Shown: positions 33,771-44,949 of the stretch, one piece after another
How positions within the stretch are numbered: position 1 is the first letter of the stretch
Layout of the letters: every line of letters starts with the position of its first letter
Source: Populus alba
Lineage: Eukaryota > Streptophyta > Magnoliopsida > Malpighiales > Salicaceae
Assembly: GCF_005239225.2 (NCBI RefSeq)
Contig: NC_133289.1
Span: 1,309,501 to 1,373,500 of the forward strand
Reading direction: 5' to 3'
DNA length: 64,000 nt
Notes under the pieces: model-generated
The model's database searches: none
Seen by the model: the letters and a program-made list of their open reading frames with translations, nothing else
Told to the model about the DNA's origin: nothing
Made by a program: the position numbers and the translations under genes

Positions 33771-36700
33771 AAGTGAGAGAGCTACCTCTTTTTGTGTCGC
33801 TCAAGAACCATTAGATCCTTCCATGAACCGAAAAATATATTTTAAAAAACAAAAATTATCTAGCAAATTTAAGTTGTTGACTACAAATATAGACTCCCTT
33901 ACTTCTTCAATTATTTCTGCAGAGTTCTGAGAAATTGCGAAATTAATGGTTCAATACCCGAATACATTGGCAAGTGGCCTGAATTATCATACCTGTACGT
34001 ACGTGTACCTTCTTCATAATAATGCTGAGTTGTTTTAGTCTGTGGGCATCAAAACTTCAACATAAAATTCTATCTCAAGTTATCAATGTTGATTAGTATC
34101 GAACCAAGATTTGATGCGTTTTTTGCTTTGTCTTGCAGTGATTTGAGCTTCAACAACTTAAGTGGTGGAGTTCCAGAATCATTTCAGAAACTGAATAAGT
34201 TGTATGTGTTTAATTTCTTCTTATATATAACATAACCAGCTCGCCAACCAGTGTTTCTAATGGGTTGGTGTTTCCTGCTTAGATTTTTAACAAGCAACGA
34301 ACTTACTAAGCTTCCTTCCTGGATCACTAAGAAGCCGAAGCCATCTTCCTATCCTAAAGCGTAAGATCGTAGATTAGCATCCAATTCTGCAAGCTTATTT
34401 GCAATTGTCTACTTAAGTTATGGAAATATGATTCAATAACGTCAAAAAGATTTCATTTCATTTGATTGATCAGTCACCCGTAGCCTCCTTGAATTTCAAT
34501 AGTTTGTTCATGTAGAAGATCTTTGGAATCATAGAAAATCAATGTGTACTTAACAATAATTGGAAAACTATATTCATACAAAATTTCCATGCACAGATAT
34601 TGAAATAAATTTATTCATGCTTAACCCCTTACTAAAACATGTGAAACCCACAATTCACCATTTATCAATTTTGATGTAATATCCTTTTTAAAGTTTGCTA
34701 GAGCACATTAGCAATGTCTTATTTGTACAATGTAATTTGTCCTTCTTCTTGCCGCTGTAGTGTCAAAGATTCATCTCAACCCAATAATTTAAAATATTAG
34801 ATAAGATCTCAGTATATGATTTATATTATTTTCTAACACATCCCTTCAAGGAAAAAATCTTTAGACTTGAAATTTGCACATGCTAATTAACACTACCCGT
34901 GACTGCTTAGTCATCAAAACTCTAATATCATTTTAAAAAGAATCAATTTAATCCAAAAGTTTAAGTTAGTAGGTTGAGGTCTCATGAGATGATCTATATT
35001 CTTCTCTAACATGTAGTAGGTGAGGAGAAAATCACTCATCTATTTTTTTTTCATGCCTAAACATTTTGCTATCTTTAAATGGAAAAGTTTAGGTTGTTAT
35101 GTGAGATTTTAAATTATAACTGTTTGGTTATTAAAATTTTAATATAATATTAAAAAAAATATATCTCAATTCAAAAATAATTTTATATTACTCTAATCAT
35201 TTTTATTATTTGGTACGTGGCAGAGATCTCTCATATAATAACTTCAATGTGAAATGTACAAATGAAAAATGCTCTGGATTGGCAGCTGTAAACATGTAAG
35301 GGATTGGACAAAACTCGTATCTATTTTGCATTATATATGTGACAATTTTATTGACTTCTAAATCACTTCTGAAAGTTTCTCACTGATTTTTGTTTTAATC
35401 TGATTTCATGATGTTATTGGTGCTTTTCCAGACTCCCGACTAGGTATGTGTGGTATCATCATTCTTTCAAGAAGAGTGATCCTGAAGTATTCTAACAAAT
35501 TAACTTTCGTGTTTCTTAGGTCATTTATTGATAACATGAAGACGGAAAAATGCTATCGAAAGCGTATGTTCATTCTTTGAAAGCTAAATTAAGTAGTGGC
35601 ATATTCTGCATATCCAATTGGAATTCCATATATATTTTTTTAATGAACCCAGCAGTCCATAGCCAGATAGTCTAAGAGTTTAGCCATGGCAATTAGTGGT
35701 TTATGGAGAAAGAGACTTGTATTACCATGACAGAGATTGGATTGCTTAGTTGATAGGCTACCATGACCTAAAGGACAGTTTTATGCCCAAACTCAAAAAA
35801 AAAAAAGGTGGTTTGAAAACGGTGGCCTCCTTGCAAGTGGGAAGGGGTCACTACCACTAAAGGCCTGTGGTTCAATTCCTTATCTAAATTAGTCCTTGAA
35901 AAGAGTATGAACAGGACTGTCAAGAAGGAATGTTAAAATTAAAATTGCATTTGGTTATAGTGTTTTAGATAGAAGGAAAAGATATAGAAGACATAAAAAC
36001 AAATTCCGTGAGTTGTTTTTAGATAGTTTTAGAGTGAATTTTTATATTTTAAAAGTATAAAGTATATGGAGACATATCATTTCTATTCCTACTATTTTAA
36101 TCTTAATTTTTTATGTATCGAAACAGTGATTAAATACTACTTAAATACTCATAATATGTACATGCACATGCGCAAGTTCACATAAATAGATAAATAGATA
36201 GATAAACATATAGATATATTGTTAGAAGATTATGGAAGTTTGAGAGGTAGTTTAAAGGTTTTAGTGATTAGAAATTGAAATGAAGGTATTTTGATAGTTA
36301 AGGTTTTTTAGTTGTGGTAGTTTGGTAAAAAAAAAAAAAGGATTTAATATATAGTCTAAAAATAGTTGAAAATATGGGATACACAAAGCAAAAACTTTGT
36401 TGATAGAAGATACCATACAAGGAGGAAAGTTTTAGGACAAAGGCTTTAAACTTAGCATAGTTTTATGGCTTGCTTTAACAAATAATGGTTGCATGGCTAT
36501 TTATAGTCTTTTAAATCTAGATAAACTTTCCAGCCATAGAACTTGCTGGAAATTTAGCCGGAAATTTAGCCAATACACTTGAAAGTTCTATAGTTCTTTG
36601 AATTATGGACAAGCATTCATTCTTTCCTAGAACATTCCTAGTGTTTGTATGATTTCTGTAGAACTTTCATACCGTAGCTTAGCACTAACTTGTAGTTTGT

Positions 36701-38150
36701 AGTATTTCTAGAATTGATCTCTAGAATCTTCTTTAAGTGCATTAATAATTTAACATATATAGGGAATTTTTACGTTCTAATTATGCTGGTTGAGTTTGTT
36801 ATGGGTTGTACTGAAAATAAGTTTACTTGCAGATAATTCGTTGTTTATAAATTGTGGTGGTGAGGAGCTTAACGTGGGAAAGGATCATTATCACAACGAC
36901 ACGTCAACATCAAGTTTTAATCTCAGTCCATCTGACGATTGGGCTTATAGCTTTTCTGGGGACTACCTCTGGGCAACAGTCAATGCCAGTACTTTAGTAA
37001 GAAACTCAACATGTAAAGATTGTACTCCTGAGACAAAGATAGATAATGATTTTCGCCTTGCTCCGGTTTCTCTAATGTATTATGGGCTCTGCTTACATAA
37101 AGGCAAGTACATTGTGACCCTTCATTTTTCTGAAACATTGTATTCAAAGGGTGAAGATCATAGCATAACAGGGAAACGGGTGTTTGATGTTTATATTCAG
37201 GTAAGAATTTCACTTTTCAGAATGCCAGTTAATGTACTCATATCACATTCTTAAGGAAATCTTGATTGTAGGGACGGTTGGTGAAGAAAGATCTCAACAT
37301 AAAGGAAATCCCTGAACTACAAAATGAAGTAAGAAAGCTAAAATTCCCAGCTAAAAATAAATGAAGGTTCGTTGGAGATCAAGCTTTTCTGGGCAGGCAA
37401 AGGATCTCTGTACAATCCACCTGGTATCAATGGACCTCTCATAGAAGCTATTTCCGTCACTCGTGGTAGGAAGCTACTATTCCTTTTTATGTTAAAACCT
37501 TGCAGAATTCTGTTAGTCAGTTCTTTATATGCTGTGAGAATCGTAGTTTAGAAACACGGGTAGTCCTGGCCTAAGGCCCGGTTGCAGATCAGTAAAGTTA
37601 ACCCAGATTTTTCTTTCAAAAAAGAGCATGACACAACATTGTTTTTTAAAAAGTTCAACTTTCTCAACTGACCGCCTTGGTTCAAGCCTTGGGATCAAGA
37701 CCAGGTTTTAGAATTTTAGTGAGAATAATTTAATGCATGGTTGACAACTGCAGCTTTTTATGTTTCTGAAGTTTCCAGAAAACTACATCGTTGGGAAATC
37801 GCGTTGATTACAATAGGCTGTCTTTTGTTTCTCATGTTGTTGTTGGCGTTCTCCTTGAGAATGGGCTGGATAGGAGGCAGAAAATTGCGCAGTGGGCACT
37901 GAAGCAAAGGTAATATTAGTTCTCTATCTGAAGAATTCTTAAAATAATTGTGGTGTGATTCACTCAATTATCAAGAGTGACTTTCAAAAGTGATGGTGTT
38001 GTTTTTTGTGGGCCAGCTATCAAGAATTGCGAGGTTGCCACCTGAAAATGGTACCTTTGAAGCCCGAGCGATGTATATCTCATCTACGAAAGGCAGCTCA
38101 TCAGCGTCAAGTCAAGCATGCATGTTTGAAACCATGATCTCAAGTGTTTT

Positions 38151-40760
38151 TATTAATTGATGTAATAATACATTAGGATGTTTGTTTTTCATTGGTTTAA
38201 AAAATTCAGAAAAATAAAAACAAGAAACAAGAAAACACTCCCCTTTGATCTAAATCGATATATGAGATTTTGTGACCGATGAATGTGTTGTGTAAGCCGG
38301 AATGCCCAACTCCTAGTTTTGGTGTCATTAAATCAACTCATTCGAGGGCTGGTCAATCCATCCATGAGGATAATTAAGAGTTTGCAAGTATTTCACATCG
38401 ATCTTGATTTCGTTGCACTTGGTTAGTTTCCTCATGTTTGGGGGAGCTTGGCACAAGATTACCATAACGTCTTGATATACTGCTTAAGCTTCTTAATTAA
38501 GCTGCTTGATCTTGGCTGTGATCAGCTATGTCAAATCGGTCTTAATTACTATGTCAACTTGTTTTCTTTTATTCTTTAGGTTTTTAATTTCCTGTTTCTG
38601 ATCGACGACACATGCCATGATGATGATATTCAGATCAGCAGCCAGATGTGGTCTACCAAACCGAAAAATAGACCGAGGGGTTAATTGTATCAAATTCATT
38701 GTAAAGGAGTTATTGGACCAGATTAACATGGCGAAGGGCATGTGGAGCTTTTTAGCCATTCACCCTCCAATCCTTGATTTAATACAATTTCAAATTTTAA
38801 TTGTTCCCAATCTTATGGGAATAAATAAAAAAACAATACTTTAGTATTTCATGATTCCATTTCTTTTTTATATATGTATAATCATCGATAGATTTATATA
38901 TTATTGTTAGTCATTCTTTTTCTTTTTCTTTTTTCTTTTCATTGGTATTGTGCACTTTTCTTATCATTGTATTCTCTCTTTATTCCTGTGATATTTTTAA
39001 ATCAGAATCAGACTATTGAAAGTAACAAAATACAAAAAACAATTTATAAAAAAAAAAAAAAAACAAAGAATACAAAAGGCATTGCTCTATGCTGAAGCAA
39101 TTACTTTGTCTTCCTCGCTTTAGTCTATCAGTCCCCAGTTCCCACCTTCGCGTGTAGACGAAAATAGAGAAAAAGTTAAAAGAGAACAACAACGTATGGA
39201 CTAACTAGTCAGATTCCTTGTTTTTTAATATTTTTTAATTTTTCATGTAATCTTTCTTAGTAGCCCTCATCTTCTTAACTATTTATAATATTCATCAAGA
39301 TACACACAGAGTATTAGATAATCATTTGTGCAGCATGTATGTTCATCAAGATACACACAGAGTACGTACTGTGGGGGAATTAGAAGGCTACTCATCTTTT
39401 TTTTGCATAAATGTTTATATAAATACATACGGAGTATTATAATGTTCTCGAGGCAGAACCTTCTCAATCAGAAACCATTTGTGACCATGAACACGTCTAA
39501 TACAACATTCTTAGGGTAGAACCTTGTAAGTCAAAAACCCAATGATTTTTTGTTTTTGCTCCGTACCATCATGGATTCCACCGTAGAATTTTGTAATAAC
39601 AACCATTAGTAGTCGTTAGGCTCTTCTTGTTACCTAATTTTTGGGACCCACGTAAACAAAAAAAAATTAAAATTTTAAAAAAATTAAAATATTGAAAGAA
39701 AATAATAATATATATATATATATATATATATAAGTGAGAAGAGTATTTCAAAATACCCAAGAATTTAGCAGTGTGCTTTTAATTAATAAAAGTCAGTTTC
39801 CTTGATGTTTTTTCCCATCTTTTTGGATTGTTTTTCCCATCTTTTTGTTAATTTCCTTGATGTCTTTGGGCTTTTATATTTGAATCTTCTTAGTGAAGTT
39901 TAAAGGAAGAATATGTAATGCCTTTTTCTTTACTCTTTAATTTTTTTTTTTTTTTTGGAATTATATATAGCCCCAGAGAGTGGACACCCTCGTTTGAGTT
40001 ATGTGATTTATATTGTACACTGCTGAGGCCAACGTGTTTCGCATGATCCACTGGTAAGTTTGACGCTGCATTTTTTTCTTTTTCCTTTCTTGTCTTTGCA
40101 AAATTCTGCAGCTTTGCTTCCTTTTTCGCTGCCTTTCTTTGATTCCTTCTCCAGCATTGGCTTGGTGTTTAAGGTATTCCAAATTCTCAGAAAAGCAAAT
40201 TTAAATATCATCAACAACCAGTAAATAACCCATTAACAAGTGACTTAACAACACCTTTTTTCCTGACCCACTACTTAATTAATCAATTAAGTACAATTCT
40301 GAGATTTTAATTGTCCCGGATCTTCCTGTTTAAGTATCAGCTGATTCCATTTCTTTTTCTTTTTATCACCTCGTTTGTGCACTTTTTCTTGTCGTTCTCT
40401 TTTTATCTTTCGTCTTTGTTATTTTTGTGCTTCGCAACAAGAGCCGATTTCAAGGAACAAAATACAAATAATAGTGAAGAACACAAAAGGCATTACTGTA
40501 TGCAGAATCAATTACTTTGGTTACTTTCCAAAAGAAATCTTCCTCTTTAGTCGTTATCCAATAGCCCATCAGTCCCTGTTTCCCCACCTTGTCGTAGTGA
40601 GATGATATCATTCCTTTGAATTTTGAAGATTACTTCAGGAAGAGGAAAGCAACAAAGCTGTTGAAGAGAACAAAGCATTTGATTGCCAGTTGTTGATAAT
40701 CTCTCTTTTGACAACACAGTTGTGAATCACAATGTGTTTTATCTTTTTTCTGCATGTACA
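38151..40760. other. Spacer between genes 1 and 2 with an orphan promoter copy
   Basis: The segment 38,770-39,180 is paralogous to the upstream region of gene 1 (26,900-27,210) and of gene 2 (40,280-40,580): AACAAAATACAAA, AAAGGCATTGCTCTATGC and TCAGTCCCCAGTTCCCACC in the same order. No receptor exon follows it. The rest is AT-rich, with a (TA)n at 39,708-39,732 and a pyrimidine-rich promoter-side region of gene 2 from about 40,050. No other gene is visible. Confidence 0.7.
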
Positions 40761-40762
40761 TT

Positions 40763-40772
40763 TATATATAAG
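40763..40772 (+). promoter_or_regulatory. TATA box of gene 2
   Basis: TATATATAAG lies about 70 bases before the ATG at 40,832, matching the gene 1 promoter position. It favours that ATG over the upstream one at 40,790, which would lie at or before the transcription start. Confidence 0.65.
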
Positions 40773-40831
40773 AACACGAGTAGGGGCACATGCACCCTCA
40801 CCAAGCAAAGCACAGCAGAAGTACTACTGCT

Positions 40832-43800
40832 ATGTCGAAACTAATGGGTTCTGAATTGTCAGTAATACTCATTAATAGACTTCTTCTCCTCCTCGTCTCT
40901 CTTCTTCTATGGCAACTTGGCACTGGCACTACTTTCAATATTGGAACTAAAGCTGCTGCTGCTAATGGCGATAACAGTACTACAAATAATTGTATCCATA
41001 CAGCTTCTGAAGGTACGAATTAATCGATCTTCTATTCTTTCGAAGATGCTGAATATATGTTTAGTTGTTATCTAGAATTGAACCCCCACCAAACTTTAAT
41101 TACTAATTGATGTAGGATAGAGTTAAAGCATGGGGATAGAAGATTAAAAAGTTTCTTAGAATTAAGTCGATTAAGAAGATAATATAAAATTAGATAGAAA
41201 TATAAATCTAAAGTCTCATTTAATGATATAAATTTTTATTTTAAGAGTTATTTTGATATAGTATCATAGACTATTTGGCATAGCAATTTGAGAATTAGTA
41301 TTTTCACCTGTAGTTTATGAAAGTATAATATAAAATTATATTGTAAAGCTATATTGTAAAGCCTCATTTCATATAAACTTTTAGATTGAAATCATTATTT
41401 AAAACACTCTATTCAAACTTATGTGGTCCTCAAAGTTTCCATTCTTGATCAATTTATTCCATCTATGTATTAATGTAGATTAAGTATTTTTATCTTGAAC
41501 ATGAGAATATCTTTTTTGGATTTAATCAAAAGAACTTTTGTGTGTTGAAACCTTTGGCAGCAAATGCTCTTCAACTCCTTCTCAGGAGTTTGCAGACCAC
41601 TGAAGAGGATGCGGAGATTGTATGTTCCTGTGCTAACAGCAATGAAAATTGTTCCGTCACTGAAATGTATGTCCTAGACTTGATTATAAAATCAGTTCGT
41701 TATTTACAAAATCAAGCAATAGAAGGAGAAATTAAGAGAAAGTTTACATGAAACCTATAAAAAAATATTCCTCTTTTTGTGAATCACTTTAATTTCTATG
41801 TCAGAAATTTGGCAGGCAAAAAGTTAGAAGGACAGATTTACGATTCAATAGGTGACTTTGAGAACTTGAAAATACTGTAAGTACCATCACTCCATCTCAT
41901 TGCATGACCTGTACATACACTACGGTGCCGTGTGCTGTGCTTGTTGAGCTAAACATGGTCACAATGATGGAAATTGAGGTTTGATCATCTTGCCACAACA
42001 GTGATCTATCCAACAATATGCTTACTGGTGTGATTCCTACCTCGCTGGGGAAATTACAGCATCTCCAAAGATTGTATGTTAAAGCTATGATTCGTGATTC
42101 TGTATATATAAATGATGCCATAGGTAAACCTTTCACCCTTAAACAGATCATTGATGCAACTAGAAATTTTAGCCCCGAGAACGAGCTTGGCAGGGGGCGT
42201 TCTGGGATAGTATACAAGGTTAAAATCTTTTCTTGCTCATGAACTTTTGTCTTTGAAGGGATACTTTTTTTTATTTTCTTTGATTCCTCTTCGGTTCTTC
42301 ATGTGGAGAATGCAGGCTGACCTGCCAAATCTGACAGTAGCAGTGAAGAAGCTAGACCCAAAGTCAAAAGCAGTCGATGAAATAGCAAGCGAAGTTTATG
42401 CTAAGAAGGCCTTGGACGTGAAACATGACAACGTTGTTACATTGCTTGCTAGTTATTCCAAAAGGCACCTGCATTTGCTCATCTACGAATACATGAAACA
42501 TGGCTCACTTGGACAAGTTTTATTTGGTAATTTTATTTTATTTTATCTCAGTTTCAATCCCAGTGTTGATAACCATGTTGCTTCTGTTATGTAGCTAGGA
42601 TTTATTTGATATGTTTCATTTCATGAAAGAATATTATAAAACCATAGATGAGGTATCCTTTTCATGATATTGACTAGTGCCATGGGGATTTGCAGGTACA
42701 AATTCTACAGAGGAACTCGATTCGCCGGAAAGATCTACAATCTGCCAGGGTATAGCGAAGGCTTTGAAGAATCTACTGAGATGGAATCCACAAACAATTC
42801 AAAAAAGCACAGGTAATGATATAGTTGTTTATATGTGGATCAATCAAAACAATTTTAATGAAGAACATGACATAACTGAATTGAAGCCATTTTTTGTCCT
42901 CACACAAAATTTAACTTATATCTCTATGTGTGTGTGAGAGAGAGATTGAGTATTGACTTGGTTATTTGCAGATTCAAATCCTAAAGTGCAACTTGATTGG
43001 CAAAAAAGATTTAATATCTGCAGGGGAATAGCAAAGGGTTTGAAGTATCTACATGAAAGGAAACCACAAATAATTCACCGAAACATTAAATCCACTAATA
43101 TTCTGCTTGATGCAAGTTTGAATCCCAAAATATCAGATTTTGGATTGGCAAAGCTTTACGAGGAGGGAAATCCATATATTGCAGTTGGAGCAGGAAAACA
43201 ACTGTAAGTATAAAATTATCTTACAATTTTTTTTCCTCTATGAAGTTTAATTCTGAATACTGGAAAGGTGCCCATCATAGTAATGCACCTTTTCATACTG
43301 TTATTAAAGATGTCTCGGTCGGGTTTTAAAGTAAATACGATAGGAGTTAATTCTGTTAAATTTAATAAACTTAGTAGGCTAACTCAGGACTTAGTTAAAA
43401 CTTGATTTGATTTAAAAAAAAATTTATATAGATTTAATTTAAAAAAACACTTAAAACAATTCCATTTTGAATTGAACATGAGTTAACCACTTAATTAATT
43501 CGTGACCTGAACCGGGTTCAATAACTTTGACTTTTCGGCTGATAGTTGACACCAGGTTGCTTAGAGAAAGAAATTGGGTTCCCTATTTAATCTATCATTT
43601 CTTTGCAATTTCAGTTCATACATGGCACCAGAATATGCAACCCGGAGAGCCATGACTGTCAAGGTCGATGTCTTCAGTTTTGGGATCCTTCTTCTTGAAA
43701 TCGTTAGTGGGAAAAATAATGCAGATTCTACTGGAGACGAAAACTCTGTTTTTCTTCTAGATACGGTAAGAGCTAGAAACAGTTTCTCTTTAATTAAACT

Positions 43801-44276
43801 TTTTGTCAAAATAACAAAAATTAAGTACCCGCTTCAATGCTTTGTCTTTAAAAATGGAAAAAGAAGAATCTACCATTGATATTTTCCGGTCTCATAGCAA
43901 CCATCATCCAATTGATGTATTCAAGAAACTCGTAATTTAGGATTGGATGTTTCAGTATTATTAGTATCCATCGATCGGACATTAATAGGGAGTAAAAGTA
44001 AGTAGATATGATACTCTTTTGAGGACTTATTGCTTATAGGTTCTCACATAAATGCAGGCCAGTAAGTTGCATGCGAAGCAAGAACTTGAGCAGCTAGTTT
44101 ACACAAGGTTGGGCACTAGTAGTGAAAGCGGACAAGCAAGGATCGCCTTGAACCTGGCAATAATGTGCACCGATCAATCACCTTCTCTCAGGCCTACAAT
44201 GTCTCAGGTTGTGGCTGTACTTGAACGTTCAAAAACCCTTGAGGATATTTCTAAAGAGATCAATACCTCGGAATGA
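40832..44276 (+). CDS. LRR-pseudokinase fusion gene (gene 2)
   Basis: Nine exons in agreeing phase, 501 residues: 40,832-41,012; 41,561-41,666; 41,805-41,876; 42,002-42,218; 42,316-42,526; 42,696-42,812; 42,972-43,203; 43,615-43,765; 44,058-44,276. They encode a signal peptide, an N-cap, two LRRs and then directly kinase ([16 protein letters not shown], loop [33 protein letters not shown]). No malectin or membrane segment remains. Exon 4 reads through a former 5' splice site, and about 16 former-intron codons join LRR2 to the kinase in frame. The catalytic loop reads [10 protein letters not shown], so the HRD aspartate is asparagine: probably a pseudokinase. Exon 6 is a degenerate duplicate of exon 7; skipping it also keeps frame (462 residues). 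ATG 40,844, aligned to gene 1, is an alternative start. With a signal peptide but no membrane anchor its location is unclear. Decay is possible. Confidence 0.75.
42696..42812 (+). other. Tandem-duplicated, degenerate kinase exon
   Basis: This 117-nt symmetric (phase 1-1) exon encodes [14 protein letters not shown]...TIQKST. It is a diverged copy of the first part of the next exon ([14 protein letters not shown]...IIHRNIKST) and has lost the HRN/HRD triad. It has usable splice sites (TTTGCAG before, GTAATG after). Confidence 0.8.
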
Positions 44277-44562
44277 TTTGGCGTCTGTCCTGCGTCACCG
44301 GATGGTCGATATATATAGCTTGTGGCTGTGTGTTTTGTTTAGTTCCTCTACATTTATGGATAGTTATCTCCTTGGTTTCTTTTCCTTGAAGTCCTTGTGT
44401 GTTTTTCAAAGAGATCAATACCGTGGAACGATTTGCAGTCTGTCCTGCAAGACCTGATGGTCGATATAGCTTGCGATTGTGTGGTTTGTCAATTTCTCTA
44501 TATTTATGGATATTTATCTCATTGTTTTCTTTTATTCCTTGATGTCCCTGGTCTTTTTTATC
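44253..44562 (+). repeat. 155-bp tandem duplication over the gene 2 stop codon
   Basis: AAAGAGATCAATACC recurs at 44,253 and 44,408, followed by matching TCTGTCCTGC, GATGGTCGATATA and TTTATGGATA blocks. The coding sequence ends in the first unit; the second is a 3' UTR copy with substitutions. Confidence 0.85.
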
Positions 44563-44949
44563 GGAATCTTCTTGGAAAATATTGGAGTAAAAAAATACTC
44601 CCTCTGGTACGATAAATAGAGTCCTCTTGTTTTTTTAGATGCCCCAAAACGTACGTCTTTTGCCAAAAAAATAAAAAAAAATTAAGAAAAAAATTAAGCT
44701 GGCAAACACAAGTATCGTGGACAACATCTTGGCCCCCGGAAAAAACAAATGGGTTTAAGATGATGGGATTTGTCCTTCAAAAGAAAAGGTATATGCCAAG
44801 TATAGTAGACTTTTCTTTACAGATTCTAATGCACAAAGCTGGCTCTTGTTTTCACCAAGTTTTTGGATGTGTGTTTTCTTAACTTAATTGAGAGAGACAA
44901 CAAAATAAAATCAGATACATTAATTTAGTCATCCAAAGGACACAATATT
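44563..44949. other. Spacer
   Basis: No gene or structured repeat is visible. Confidence 0.6.

Larger units (their letters stand above)
27638..38150 (+). pseudogene. LRR-malectin receptor gene 1, kinase lost
   Basis: Exon 1 (27,638-27,797) encodes a signal peptide. LRR exons, mostly 72 bp and phase 2, start at 28,321, 28,572, 28,886, 29,636, 29,867, 32,207, 32,367, 32,530, 33,000, 33,147, 33,359, 33,543, 33,923, 34,139, 34,283 and 35,224; each reads like LDLSSN-LTG-IP. A 12-nt exon (35,432) and a linker exon (35,520) follow, then malectin (36,833-37,200, NSLFINCGGEELNV) and its second part (37,272-37,465). The membrane exon (37,754-37,902) reads LITIGCLFLLMLLLAF and stops at TGA after basic residues. 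A decayed juxtamembrane motif (ELRG..HLK) sits at 38,024, where kinase exons should start, but none follow. An extra A at 37,353-37,357 also makes a TGA at 37,362. The family is LRR-VIII-2 (RFK1/LIK-like), plasma-membrane receptors. At best this encodes a kinase-less receptor-like protein. Confidence 0.8.
32676..42124 (+). repeat. Segmental duplication, copy 1 (9.45 kb)
   Basis: Matches 52,522-61,976 in direct orientation with only scattered substitutions and short indels. It covers the 3' half of gene 1, the spacer, the promoter and the first four exons of gene 2. The left end lies in an intron just before a SINE-like head. The right end lies in former intron 4 of gene 2, where the two copies diverge abruptly after TGCCATAGG. 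The spacing offset is about 19.84 kb throughout. A (TA)n run (39,708-39,732 here, 59,548-59,575 in copy 2) differs in length. Confidence 0.97.

Noticed and set aside
40790..40831. Upstream ATG at 40,790 as start of gene 2
   Set aside because: It is less than 30 bases after the TATA box, so it probably lies outside the mRNA; the extra residues would also precede the hydrophobic signal peptide.
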